A stretch of DNA of 64,000 bases from NCBI GenBank assembly GCA_903870685.1, contig CAIQDX010000102.1:1-64000 (forward strand), in the 5' to 3' direction. Shown piece by piece: positions 56,567-64,000 of this stretch. The position numbers and the translations under genes were made by a program. This DNA is from an uncultured Chitinophagaceae bacterium (GTDB taxonomy: Bacteria; Bacteroidota; Bacteroidia; Chitinophagales; Chitinophagaceae). Numbering within the stretch: the stretch's first letter is position 1; every line of letters begins with the position of its first letter. Under the pieces are notes generated by a model. That model saw only the letters and a program-made list of their open reading frames with translations, had not been told where the DNA came from and searched no databases.

Positions 56567-56617
56567 AAAATTAAAACTATGATTATATGTTGATTGGTTA
56601 ATTGAAATTTGATTAAT

Positions 56618-56650
56618 AATAAATCCCGATGAATTTCATCGGGATTTATT
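56618..56650 (-). terminator. Terminator of paralog B
   Basis: AATAAATCCCGATG pairs with CATCGGGATTTATT, 5-nt loop. It is nearly the same sequence as the terminator of paralog A, as if copied with the gene. Confidence 0.85.
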
Positions 56651-56652
56651 TA

Positions 56653-57102
56653 TTAAGTATTGAAAATATTTCTATGGTCAATTTCTAGAACCAGATATTT
56701 ATTTCGAGCGAAAATGGCATAATATAAAAAGTATAATAAGCTTGGTAAAATACATATCACCATAAAATAAGGCAACCAGTTAGGTTGATTACCACCAGAA
56801 TTTTTATCTATTATTCTTGGAACAAAGCATCCAAAAAGTAAAATATATAATACCCAAACATATTTCATTCCATTGCGGGCCAATAAAAATTTATTTTCAC
56901 TTTTATTCAATGTAATAGTCAGAGGTTCACTTTTGTAAAATCCGTATTTCAGATATATTATATGCACTCCCTCTTCCACAACAATTTCTTCTGCACTACC
57001 ATTCTTTACTCTACCTGCTTCTTTATCATCAACAAATATTTTGAAATCTCTCATTCTGTTCATCCATTCACTTTTTCTGTTGATGATAATTTTTGCAAGC
57101 AT
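56653..57102 (-). CDS. Small membrane protein, tandem paralog B
   Basis: A 149-residue protein with the same design as paralog A: MLAKIIINRKSEW, a beta domain with FKIFVDDKEAGRVKNGS and GVHIIYLKYGFYKSEPL, then NGMKYVWVLYILLFG and a second transmembrane helix (about 112-132), with a short charged tail. Equal length and shared motifs point to tandem duplication. Function unknown. It lies 18 nt downstream of the aspartokinase stop on the same strand. Confidence 0.75.
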   Translation of the reverse strand: MLAKIIINRKSEWMNRMRDFKIFVDDKEAGRVKNGSAEEIVVEEGVHIIYLKYGFYKSEPLTITLNKSENKFLLARNGMKYVWVLYILLFGCFVPRIIDKNSGGNQPNWLPYFMVICILPSLLYFLYYAIFARNKYLVLEIDHRNIFNT

Positions 57103-57119
57103 AAAATATAACTTAAGTA

Positions 57120-58439
57120 TTACAAACCGAATAATCCTTTATTCAATAACTGCAATGTTTTTGTTTTGTATTGACTGTCGACCAAAAAAGAAACATTGTG
57201 ATAACTTCCACCGTAACAAACCATTCGTACAGGTATTTCTGCAATGGCATCAAACAATTTTTTCATCACATCATTTGTTTGTTCAATCTCATTTCCAACA
57301 ATAGAAATGATGGTTTGATTCTTATCAATTTCAGTGGTACCAAAAGGTTCCAACTCACGAATAATATCATTTAAAAAAGTATCATTATCAATGGTTACAG
57401 ATACCGCAACTTCAGAAGTGGTAACCATATCAATCGATGTTTTATATTTTTCAAACACTTCAAATACTTTTCTTAAAAAACCATACGCCAATAACATCCG
57501 GCTGCTTTTTATTTTAATGGCAATGATACCATCTTTTGCCGCAACCGCTTTCACACCAATACTTCCGGCTTCTTTGGTAATGGTTGTACCAACAGCTTCG
57601 GGCTGCATGGTGTTTAATAATTTAACAGGAACATTTTCCTGTTGTGCCGGCCAAATACAAGTTGGATGTAAAATCTTTGCACCGAAATATGCTAACTCAG
57701 CAGCTTCTTCAAAACTTAATTGTTCAATAGCAAAAGTTTTATCAACAACACGCGGGTCGTTATTGTGCATGCCATCAATATCAGTCCATATTTCGCAAAC
57801 AGATGCTTTAACTGCTGCTGCGATCAATGATGCCGAGTAATCGCTGCCACCGCGTTTTAAATTATCCACTTCTCCCCTTGCATTTTTACATATATAACCT
57901 TGTGTGATAAATAATTTTTTATCGCTGTGGTGTTGCAATAATGCATTTAATTTTGTTTGAATGGCAGCAAATGCCGGTTCTTCATTTGCATCAATGCTCA
58001 TGAATTCCAATGCAGGTAATAATAAATGTTCAATGCCTTGTTCTTCTAAATAAACACAAAACAATTTTGTGCTCATCAATTCGCCCTGCGCTAAAATATC
58101 TTTATACAATGCATCGCTGAAAGAAATGCGTAAAATAATATTTAAGAATTCGAAATGTTCTGTAACAATAACATTTGCTTTTGCCTGCAATGCTTCTCCG
58201 GTAACCAATTCGCCAACAAACTTTCGGTAATGTGCTTCTAATTTATCGATACTTGCTTTTGCAGCAACCCTGTCGCTTTGCGATAAATGGTTACTGATCT
58301 CCACCAAGGCATTTGTTGTTCCGCTTAAGGCGCTTAATACAACAATGGTTGGTTCTGCATCTTTGGTGATCAGTTGCGATACCTGATGCATGCGTTCGGG
58401 CTTGCCAACACTGGTTCCGCCGAATTTCATCACTTTCAT
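57120..58439 (-). CDS. lysC: Aspartate kinase
   Basis: A 439-residue monofunctional aspartokinase with N-terminal KFGGTSVG (4-11), GELMSTKLF, LKRGGSDYSA and EIWTDIDGMHNNDPR, and two C-terminal ACT domains (from about 300) for feedback control by lysine or threonine. It makes aspartyl phosphate, the first step to lysine, threonine and methionine. There is no homoserine dehydrogenase fusion. A -7 box lies upstream. Confidence 0.93.
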   Translation of the reverse strand: MKVMKFGGTSVGKPERMHQVSQLITKDAEPTIVVLSALSGTTNALVEISNHLSQSDRVAAKASIDKLEAHYRKFVGELVTGEALQAKANVIVTEHFEFLNIILRISFSDALYKDILAQGELMSTKLFCVYLEEQGIEHLLLPALEFMSIDANEEPAFAAIQTKLNALLQHHSDKKLFITQGYICKNARGEVDNLKRGGSDYSASLIAAAVKASVCEIWTDIDGMHNNDPRVVDKTFAIEQLSFEEAAELAYFGAKILHPTCIWPAQQENVPVKLLNTMQPEAVGTTITKEAGSIGVKAVAAKDGIIAIKIKSSRMLLAYGFLRKVFEVFEKYKTSIDMVTTSEVAVSVTIDNDTFLNDIIRELEPFGTTEIDKNQTIISIVGNEIEQTNDVMKKLFDAIAEIPVRMVCYGGSYHNVSFLVDSQYKTKTLQLLNKGLFGL

Positions 58440-58461
58440 ATTCTATAATTTTTACGAGTTG

Positions 58462-58469
58462 CAAATGTA
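58462..58469 (-). promoter_or_regulatory. Candidate -7 box for lysC
   Basis: TACATTTG on the minus strand, 22 nt before the lysC ATG, a perfect TAnnTTTG match. Confidence 0.5.
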
Positions 58470-58544
58470 GGCGAATGTGGCAATTAGTAAAGTTATTGCG
58501 TAGAATTTTTAGTTAACGAGCGTTAGTATGGTTATTGGACTGTA

Positions 58545-58638
58545 GTGGCGTCGCACATTTGTACCACAACAATTCTATTCAACAAATAATAAAAATTTTG
58601 TTCAATTAAATTACAACAGTACAAGAGTGCGACGCAAC
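58545..58638. repeat. Dispersed repeat, facing pair
   Basis: Left arm at 58545-58564 (GTGGCGTCGCACATTTGTAC) faces right arm at 58619-58638 (GTACAAGAGTGCGACGCAAC); the AT-rich centre contains a near-palindrome (ATTCAACAAA ... TTTTGTTCAAT). It is the same family and arrangement as 7645-7739. The rest of 58440-58756 has the lysC promoter and an 8-bp inverted repeat (CGCCATTG ... CAATGGCG, 58682-58733) of unknown role. Confidence 0.75.
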
Positions 58639-58756
58639 AGCAGTTGACTAGAATTACAAAAGCTAAGTACAAAAATAGTTAACGCCATTGCAGATGCTAA
58701 GCATTTTAAAATATTACTTGCTTCAAACAATGGCGAATTATTTTATGGAGTAAAGA

Positions 58757-59410
58757 TTAATTTAGTTTATACGATTTCAATGTTTGTGAATAATCTAAAT
58801 ATAAAGAATAGGTAGGGCTATTTGGATTTAGAGAATATTCTTCGATGCGCACCACTCCTATACCAGGCGATACATAATAAACATTGGCATAAATAACATT
58901 TCCATCAACATCAGTTACATTTTCCAGATTTTTGTAACAGGTATAACCATTTATATTAAATGTTGTTTTAAATCCATACAGCATATCAGATTCGGCACTA
59001 TTAGAATTAGAAAACTCCCCAGTTGAATCGTTTAAAATTCCACCCGATGGTGTTAAAGAAAAAAACAAGTAAGATGAAGTATTGATACTATCCATTGAAT
59101 AAAGCGAATTATTAGAACCATCAACACCAACATAACCCGATGCACCAAACCAACCTAACGCATCGTTGTATGCATAAAGGGTTATGCCATTACTATTTGT
59201 TGTTTGGTTAGAGATGAATGATGAATCGGAATAACTATCTATTGTGTTGCCATTTGCATCGAAGCTAGAATCTTGATAAACCCAAACATTACCAGTCTTT
59301 AAAGGCCAAAGCGAAGCTGAATTATTTTGTGCAGCATTATTATCAACAGTTTTTGTGCATGCTGATAAAATCATTAAACAAATTATAGCTGAAATGGAAA
59401 GTTTCAACAT
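58757..59410 (-). CDS. Hypothetical lipoprotein
   Basis: A 217-residue lipoprotein (lipobox ILSAC, Cys18). The mature part is beta-rich and Ser/Asn-rich, with a WPLKTGNVWVYQDSSFD block (about 34-50) often seen at the start of Bacteroidota lipoproteins of unknown function. It is probably on the outer membrane. No neighbours suggest a role. Confidence 0.7.
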   Translation of the reverse strand: MLKLSISAIICLMILSACTKTVDNNAAQNNSASLWPLKTGNVWVYQDSSFDANGNTIDSYSDSSFISNQTTNSNGITLYAYNDALGWFGASGYVGVDGSNNSLYSMDSINTSSYLFFSLTPSGGILNDSTGEFSNSNSAESDMLYGFKTTFNINGYTCYKNLENVTDVDGNVIYANVYYVSPGIGVVRIEEYSLNPNSPTYSLYLDYSQTLKSYKLN

Positions 59411-59528
59411 CTTTCGGGTTTTCTTTACAGCAATAAGAGGCTAATAATTTGTCAATCGTTTACTGGGTAAATGTTAATAAAAATAAAAAATAATAGGTGC
59501 TGAATTAAATAACCTAAAAGCAAGCCAA

Positions 59529-59945
59529 TTAAGGATTGTAAGGTTGTAAATGGCAAGGTTTGCCCTTTTGAGGTCCGCCCCCATCTTCAGCTCTTTTACA
59601 AATGGGTGGTAATTTTTTATATGTTTCTTCAACTGCTTTTGTATCATCAGCATCATAACCGGCATTATTTAAAACAGTTCTTATAACATCAGGTGTAACA
59701 CGATCGGGATAATATTGAATTCTAATTTCTCCGGCTATTAAATTATATTTTCTTTGAACGATGCCACTTTCCATCGTTGATTCATTTTCGGAGGTCAAAT
59801 ATTTTTCCAACCGTTCTTTACATTCCCAGCATTTTAAATTGTTTGATTTAATAGTTATCCATTCTTTTTTTGCAGCCATCACTTGCGATTGCGCATAAAA
59901 TGGGAAACAAAAAATAATAGAGACCAAAAGAAATTTTATTTTCAT
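59529..59945 (-). CDS. Exported heavy-metal-associated (HMA-like) protein
   Basis: A 138-residue protein with a signal peptide (MKIKFLLVSIIFCFPFYAQS). An HMA-like ferredoxin fold follows with the metal-binding pair in LKCWECKERLEKYL and the late VLNNAGYDADDTKA helix. The tail has two more Cys (PICKRA, KPCHLQ). It may bind copper or another soft metal in the periplasm. It lies 13 nt downstream of pyrE on the same strand, probably co-transcribed. An ATG two codons earlier is also possible. Confidence 0.75.
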   Translation of the reverse strand: MKIKFLLVSIIFCFPFYAQSQVMAAKKEWITIKSNNLKCWECKERLEKYLTSENESTMESGIVQRKYNLIAGEIRIQYYPDRVTPDVIRTVLNNAGYDADDTKAVEETYKKLPPICKRAEDGGGPQKGKPCHLQPYNP

Positions 59946-59958
59946 AATCATGAATAAT

Positions 59959-60588
59959 TTATTTCATCCAGTTAGCCGGATCATTGCACCATTGCATCAA
60001 TAAATTTTCTGTATCGGCCGAAACAATATTTTTTTCAACTGCCAAACTTATTAAAGTTTGATAATTGGTTAATGATTGATAAGATACGGCAGCATCTTTA
60101 AATGCTTTCTCAGCTACATCAAATCCATAAGTAAAAATAGAAACCATTCCAACAACTTCTAATCCCGATTGTTTTAAAACATCCACCACCTGTAAACTGC
60201 TTTTGCCTGTTGAAATCAGATCTTCGATAACCAATACTTTTTGCCCGGCAGAATAATATCCTTCGATCTGATTTCCTAAACCATGTTCTTTTGGTTTTGG
60301 TCGAACATAAATGTATGGCAGTTTTAATTGATCGGCTGCCATCGCTCCCCATGCAATACCTGCTGTTGCCACTCCTGCAAGCATTTCGGCCTGAGGAAAT
60401 TTTTCGAATATCATATTACACATTTCACTTTTTATAAAATCGCGTACATAAGGAAATGATAATACTTTTCTGTTATCACAATAGATTGGGCTTTTCCAAC
60501 CACTTGCCCAGGTAAAAGGATTTTCAGGACTTAATTTAATTGCCTGAACCTGCAATAATTTTTCTGCAACAGCTTTTTCATTCGTCAT
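59959..60588 (-). CDS. pyrE: Orotate phosphoribosyltransferase
   Basis: A 209-residue enzyme of pyrimidine synthesis that joins orotate and PRPP to give OMP. The PRPP-binding loop VLVIEDLISTGKSS and the YVRPKPKEHGLGNQIEG flexible loop (about 96-112) are intact. pyrB and pyrR are 2-3 kb away on the same strand, so some pyrimidine genes cluster loosely here. Confidence 0.95.
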   Translation of the reverse strand: MTNEKAVAEKLLQVQAIKLSPENPFTWASGWKSPIYCDNRKVLSFPYVRDFIKSEMCNMIFEKFPQAEMLAGVATAGIAWGAMAADQLKLPYIYVRPKPKEHGLGNQIEGYYSAGQKVLVIEDLISTGKSSLQVVDVLKQSGLEVVGMVSIFTYGFDVAEKAFKDAAVSYQSLTNYQTLISLAVEKNIVSADTENLLMQWCNDPANWMK

Positions 60589-60652
60589 AAAACGAAGGTA
60601 AAGTTTGAATAATTATTTTTGATTGTAGATTGCATAATCTTATCAACAAAAC

Positions 60653-61066
60653 ATGAAAAGAAAAATTATTGCAGCAGGTGGTTTGGTATCAAATAATAAG
60701 AATGAATTATTGATGATATTTCGCAGGGGAAAATGGGATCTGCCAAAAGGTAAATTAGATAAAGGTGAAACCATTGAAGCATGTGCTGTTCGTGAAGTGA
60801 AAGAAGAAACAGGCATTACAAATATTGCGTTGGGCAAATTGATCGCTGTTACTTATCACGATTATTTTGATGAATGGATGCAGGAAGATGTTACAAAAGA
60901 AACACATTGGTATGCAATGAGAATTTTTGATGATCAAAAATTGATCCCGCAAACCGAAGAAGATATAACCGAAATAAAATGGGTGAATAAAATTGAAATG
61001 AAAAGTTATTTGCAAAACACGTATCAAACAATCATTGAAATAATAGAAAAGTGGAAAAAATTATAG
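60653..61066 (+). CDS. Nudix hydrolase
   Basis: A 137-residue protein with a complete Nudix box (GKLDKGETIEACAVREVKEE then TGI, about 33-55), which binds the metal for cleavage of nucleoside diphosphates linked to another group. The compact single domain starts KRKIIAAGGLVSNN and includes WDLPKGK. The substrate is not predictable. It is divergent from pyrE. Confidence 0.88.
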   Translation: MKRKIIAAGGLVSNNKNELLMIFRRGKWDLPKGKLDKGETIEACAVREVKEETGITNIALGKLIAVTYHDYFDEWMQEDVTKETHWYAMRIFDDQKLIPQTEEDITEIKWVNKIEMKSYLQNTYQTIIEIIEKWKKL

Positions 61067-61068
61067 CG

Positions 61069-61497
61069 TTATTTTTTAATCAGCACCGCAACAGTTAATC
61101 GGCTAACACAAATTAATTTTTCTTTTTCATCATGAATTTTAATTTCCCAAACATGTGTGGCAGCACCCAAATGAAATGCTGTTACAGTTCCAATAACTAT
61201 TCCACTTTTAACAGTACGAACATGATTTGCATTTATCTCTAATCCAACACAAATATTTTTATCTGTATCTATAACCAGTGCAGAAGCAACGCTGCCAAGG
61301 GTTTCAGCGAGTGCAACACTGGCGCCACCATGCAATAAACCGTAAGGCTGTCTAGTACGATCATCAACAGGCATTGTTGCTTTCAGATAATTGTCGCCAA
61401 TTTCTGTAAACTTCATTCCTAAATGTTCGCTTAAATTATTTTTACCTAATTGATTCAATTGATCAAGAGCGACATCTTTCTTAAACCAGATACTCAT
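61069..61497 (-). CDS. Hotdog-fold acyl-CoA thioesterase (PaaI/MenI type)
   Basis: A 142-residue hotdog protein. The conserved LLHGGASVALAETLGSVAS block (about 53-71) holds the catalytic Glu and the CoA contact. This group includes PaaI and the 1,4-dihydroxy-2-naphthoyl-CoA hydrolase of menaquinone synthesis. Its ATG follows the coaD stop without a gap (TAG-ATG), so translation is probably coupled to coaD. Confidence 0.88.
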   Translation of the reverse strand: MSIWFKKDVALDQLNQLGKNNLSEHLGMKFTEIGDNYLKATMPVDDRTRQPYGLLHGGASVALAETLGSVASALVIDTDKNICVGLEINANHVRTVKSGIVIGTVTAFHLGAATHVWEIKIHDEKEKLICVSRLTVAVLIKK

Positions 61498-61977
61498 CTA
61501 TAATAAATGATTTTCGTGAATTGATTTACCAACTAGGTCGGGAAGAAATAATGAAGCATCACCACCATTCTTAATAATGTCTCTAACAATAGTTGATGCC
61601 ACCGAAGTATATTTTGGTTCGCCGGTTAAAAAAACAGTTTCGATGCTTCTGTCCAATGTACGGTTTGCATCAGCAATTGTTTTTTCATATTCAAAATCGC
61701 TAACATAACGAATGCCGCGTAAAATAAAATTTGCTTTAATGATTCTGCAATAATTGATGGTTAATCCATCATACATTACGCTTTCAACTTTTGGTTCATT
61801 TTTATAAATCTCTTTCACCCAATTCACTCTTTGCTCTGCACTGAACATGGGACTTTTTGAAGAATTTAAACCAATCCCTACATAAATTTTATCAAACAAA
61901 GGCAAAGCTCTGTTGATAATATCAACATGACCTAATGTTACAGGATCGAATGTTCCGGGAAATAAACAAATACGCAT
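61498..61977 (-). CDS. coaD: Phosphopantetheine adenylyltransferase
   Basis: A 159-residue enzyme of CoA synthesis that moves AMP to 4'-phosphopantetheine. The nucleotidyltransferase motif FPGTFDPVTLGH (6-17), the RGIRYVSDFEYE block and the late YTSVASTIVRDI helix are intact. Length is normal. The thioesterase gene follows directly. Confidence 0.95.
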   Translation of the reverse strand: MRICLFPGTFDPVTLGHVDIINRALPLFDKIYVGIGLNSSKSPMFSAEQRVNWVKEIYKNEPKVESVMYDGLTINYCRIIKANFILRGIRYVSDFEYEKTIADANRTLDRSIETVFLTGEPKYTSVASTIVRDIIKNGGDASLFLPDLVGKSIHENHLL

Positions 61978-61983
61978 GTTACT

Positions 61984-62038
61984 GAGTTATGAGTTATGAG
62001 TTATAAGTTATAAATCATTCTTCCTTTATAACTTATAA
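61984..62038. repeat. 7-bp tandem repeat and AT hairpin between pyrB and coaD
   Basis: Three copies of GAGTTAT and one AAGTTAT (61984-62011). The end overlaps a 14-bp hairpin TTATAAGTTATAAA / TTTATAACTTATAA (62001-62038). It may act as a weak processing or termination signal after pyrB. Confidence 0.75.
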
Positions 62039-62045
62039 TTCAAAA

Positions 62046-62972
62046 TTAGTTATCTCTATTCGCAAGTAAATATAACACAGCCATTCTAACTGCAACACCA
62101 TTTTCTACTTGATTTAAAATGATGGAAAATGGCCCATCGGCAACATCACTGTCTAATTCAACGCCACGATTAATCGGGCCGGGATGCATGATGGTGATTT
62201 CCTTTCCTAAACTTTCTAATAATTTTCTGTTGATGCCATATGCTAAACTGTATTCTCTCAATGAAGAAAACAAAGGTTGATTCTGACGTTCTAACTGAAT
62301 GCGTAAAACATTTGCAACATCGCACCACTGCAACGCTTTCTTCACATTATATTCAACACGAACATTCAATGCTTCGGTAATATATTTTGGAATAAGTGTT
62401 GGCGGACCTGCTACAACAATTTCAGCTCCCATTTTTTTCAATAAATAAATATCACTTAATGCAACACGACTGTGCATGATATCGCCGATGATGGCAACTT
62501 TTAATCCTTCCAAATGTCCGAACTTTTCTTGCATGGAAAACGCATCAAGTAAAGCCTGCGTAGGATGTTCATTGATACCGTCACCGGCATTTACAATGGC
62601 AGCAGGAATATGCTTTGCAAGAAAATGTGGTGCACCACTGGCACTATGCCGCATCACCACCATATCCACTTTCATGCTAAGAATATTATTTACAGTATCC
62701 AATAAAGTTTCTCCTTTTGCTGCAGATGAGCTGCTTAAAGTAAAATTAAGTGTGTCTGCACTCAATCTTCTTTCAGCCAATTCAAAACTCATTCTGGTAC
62801 GCGTTGAATTTTCATAAAAAAGATTTACGATGGTTACATCACGCAATGAAGGAACTTTTTTTACAGGCCGTTGTAAAACGTCTTTGAAATTAGATGCAGT
62901 TGATAAAATTAATTGTATATCCTCTTTGTTGAGGTGTTTGATACCAAGAAGATGTTTGGTAGATAGTCTCAT
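62046..62972 (-). CDS. pyrB: Aspartate carbamoyltransferase catalytic subunit
   Basis: A 308-residue enzyme of pyrimidine synthesis. The carbamoyl-phosphate loop STRTRMSFE and the HPTQALLDAF and HPGPINRGVE blocks are present. No pyrI regulatory subunit lies beside it. It is 28 nt downstream of pyrR, so the two form an operon. Confidence 0.95.
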   Translation of the reverse strand: MRLSTKHLLGIKHLNKEDIQLILSTASNFKDVLQRPVKKVPSLRDVTIVNLFYENSTRTRMSFELAERRLSADTLNFTLSSSSAAKGETLLDTVNNILSMKVDMVVMRHSASGAPHFLAKHIPAAIVNAGDGINEHPTQALLDAFSMQEKFGHLEGLKVAIIGDIMHSRVALSDIYLLKKMGAEIVVAGPPTLIPKYITEALNVRVEYNVKKALQWCDVANVLRIQLERQNQPLFSSLREYSLAYGINRKLLESLGKEITIMHPGPINRGVELDSDVADGPFSIILNQVENGVAVRMAVLYLLANRDN

Positions 62973-63000
62973 TAAAAAGCGAAGATAAAGTATTCAATAA

Positions 63001-63531
63001 TTAATTGTCTAATAATTCTACACATTCCCGAGAATCTTTTTCTTTCCAGCAAACTTTTACTTTTTGCGAGAAGATGGTATCGATGGATTGACCAACATAA
63101 TCGCCCTGAATCGGAAACTCACGACTAAACCTTCTGTCAATCAAAACACATAACTCAACTTTTGCCGGACGACCGAAATCAAGTAACGCATCCAATGCAG
63201 CACGAATGGTTCTTCCTTTGTATAACACATCATCAATAATGATCACATTTTTGTTTTCTATGCTGAAAGGAATGTCGGTCTTATTTGCAACATGCAATTC
63301 GTTCCGAACATCATCTCTATAAAAAGTAATATCGAGTTTGCCGTATTTAATGGAGTCAGGTGCCGACAAGAGTTTCAACTCATTCACAATTCTGTTGCTT
63401 AAATTAACACCGCGTGGCTGAATACCGATGATCACGGTATCTTTTAAATGCAAATGATTTTCGTGTATCTGATGAGATAAACGTTTTACCACTAATGCAA
63501 GTTGCTTTTCGGAAAGAATTGTTTTCACCAA
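63001..63531 (-). CDS. pyrR: PyrR pyrimidine operon regulator / uracil phosphoribosyltransferase
   Basis: A 176-residue type I phosphoribosyltransferase. The PRPP loop is NVIIIDDVLYKGRTIRAALD, with IGIQPRGVNLSNRI and CVLIDRRFSREFPIQ as PyrR-specific blocks. In Gram-positive bacteria PyrR binds pyr mRNA to control attenuation; here no anti-antiterminator was recognised between pyrR and pyrB, so its regulatory role is inferred. Confidence 0.92.
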   Translation of the reverse strand: MVKTILSEKQLALVVKRLSHQIHENHLHLKDTVIIGIQPRGVNLSNRIVNELKLLSAPDSIKYGKLDITFYRDDVRNELHVANKTDIPFSIENKNVIIIDDVLYKGRTIRAALDALLDFGRPAKVELCVLIDRRFSREFPIQGDYVGQSIDTIFSQKVKVCWKEKDSRECVELLDN

Positions 63532-63615
63532 TTATTTTTTGCTAAAATACACCTAAAAACAATTCCATAAGATTATCTCTTTTCAATTTAAAGAAGGTTT
63601 TACTTTGCAGCATTC

Positions 63616-64000
63616 ATGTTATCACTAAAAAAAATATCAGTAGTTCAGTTTAAGAATTACGAACAAAAGCAATGGCTGTTCAATCAGCGCATTACAGCCA
63701 TATGCGGACCAAACGGCAGCGGTAAAACAAATTTGCTCGATGCCATTTATTATTTGTGTTTTACCAAGAGTTATTTTTCGCGACAAGATGCACAAATTGT
63801 TCAACAAGGAAAATCGGGTTTAAGAGTTGATGCTATTTTTGATAAAGATGAAAAAGAACATGAATTGGTATGTATTATTCGAGAAAATAATAGAAAGGAA
63901 TTTTGGGCTGATGGCGAAGAGTATAAAAAATTCTCAGAACATATTGGCAAATTTACATGTGTGATGATCGCTCCGGATGATGTTGAATTAATTACCGGCA
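63616..64000 (+). CDS. recF: DNA replication and repair protein RecF (partial)
   Basis: The first 128 codons are visible; the gene runs off the window. The start MLSLKKISVVQFKNYEQ is typical of RecF, with Walker A GPNGSGKTN, then LLDAIYYLCFTKSYFSRQD by position about 42-60, and MIAPDDVELITG at the edge. RecF helps load RecA at gaps through RecOR. It is divergent from pyrR. Confidence 0.92.
   Translation, partial: MLSLKKISVVQFKNYEQKQWLFNQRITAICGPNGSGKTNLLDAIYYLCFTKSYFSRQDAQIVQQGKSGLRVDAIFDKDEKEHELVCIIRENNRKEFWADGEEYKKFSEHIGKFTCVMIAPDDVELITG

Noticed and set aside
57334-57840. 168-codon plus-strand frame opposite aspartokinase
   Set aside because: Fully antisense to lysC, with no independent motif or promoter.
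62973-63000. PyrR-dependent attenuator between pyrR and pyrB
   Set aside because: The gap is only 28 nt and has no terminator or alternative fold.

Overview
The window is about 64 kb of low-GC DNA from a Bacteroidota chromosome, most likely a Chitinophagales/Chitinophagaceae-type bacterium. This is inferred from several features: Bacteroidota-type promoters (TAnnTTTG boxes), bacillithiol and MEP-pathway genes, OmpA with thrombospondin type-3 repeats, DUF2723, DUF1080, DUF4337 and PyrR-PyrB genes, GH109/GH27/GH29 glycosidases, and many short AT-rich intergenic hairpins. No rRNA, tRNA, CRISPR array, prophage, transposase or plasmid functions were seen. Most of the window is ordinary core genome. 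I found no large new multi-gene system; the unusual material is in repeats and small inserted elements.

Layout. 1-9 kb: a PAS-domain protein cut by the window edge, a Tet-type MFS pump, a KASIII enzyme, an HD hydrolase, bacillithiol deacetylase BshB1, ribosomal protein L31, YajQ, a GH109 enzyme, a DinB-like protein and lipoyl transferase LipB. 9-15 kb: envelope proteins (DUF4337, a lipoprotein, OmpA/TSP3, RlpA, a VanX-type dipeptidase) and a GH27 alpha-galactosidase. 15-18.6 kb: a small surface-polysaccharide group (Gfo/Idh oxidoreductase, initiating sugar-phosphate transferase, GNAT/FemAB-like protein) and IspD. 18.8-26.5 kb: tyrosine phenol-lyase, two membrane proteins, isoaspartyl peptidase, HldA-type heptose kinase, an amino-acid permease and OmpH/Skp. 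26.6-35.7 kb: a DbpA-like helicase, FbaA, cystathionine beta-synthase, a GH29 fucosidase, a lipoprotein and a DUF1080 protein, separated by unusually long degenerate intergenic stretches.

35.8-44.3 kb is mostly one minus-strand series: MurB, PriA, PlsC, IspE, a DUF151 nuclease-like protein, EtfA and EtfB. 44.4-50 kb: a TPR protein, urocanase HutU and a large DUF2723 glycosyltransferase. 50-53.4 kb: a VWA protein and a MoxR/BchI-type AAA+ ATPase, split by a GxxExxY nuclease-fold gene that sits between inverted repeats. 53.4-64 kb: a class V aminotransferase, an M20 amidohydrolase, tandem paralogous small membrane proteins, aspartokinase, lipoprotein and HMA proteins, PyrE, Nudix, a thioesterase, CoaD, PyrB, PyrR and the start of RecF.

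Main points for a second look: (1) the GxxExxY cassette with inverted ends, apparently inserted in an operon, plus a gene-less relative near 30 kb; (2) a dispersed intergenic repeat with core GTACAAGnGTGCGACGCAAC at five loci, twice as facing pairs; (3) a 7-bp tandem repeat inside the murB reading frame; (4) a small palindromic element translated in-frame in PriA and supplying the stop codon of plsC; (5) tandem paralogs that carry the same terminator; (6) scattered exo-alpha-glycosidases (GH109, GH27, GH29) that between them could remove blood-group-type terminal sugars.
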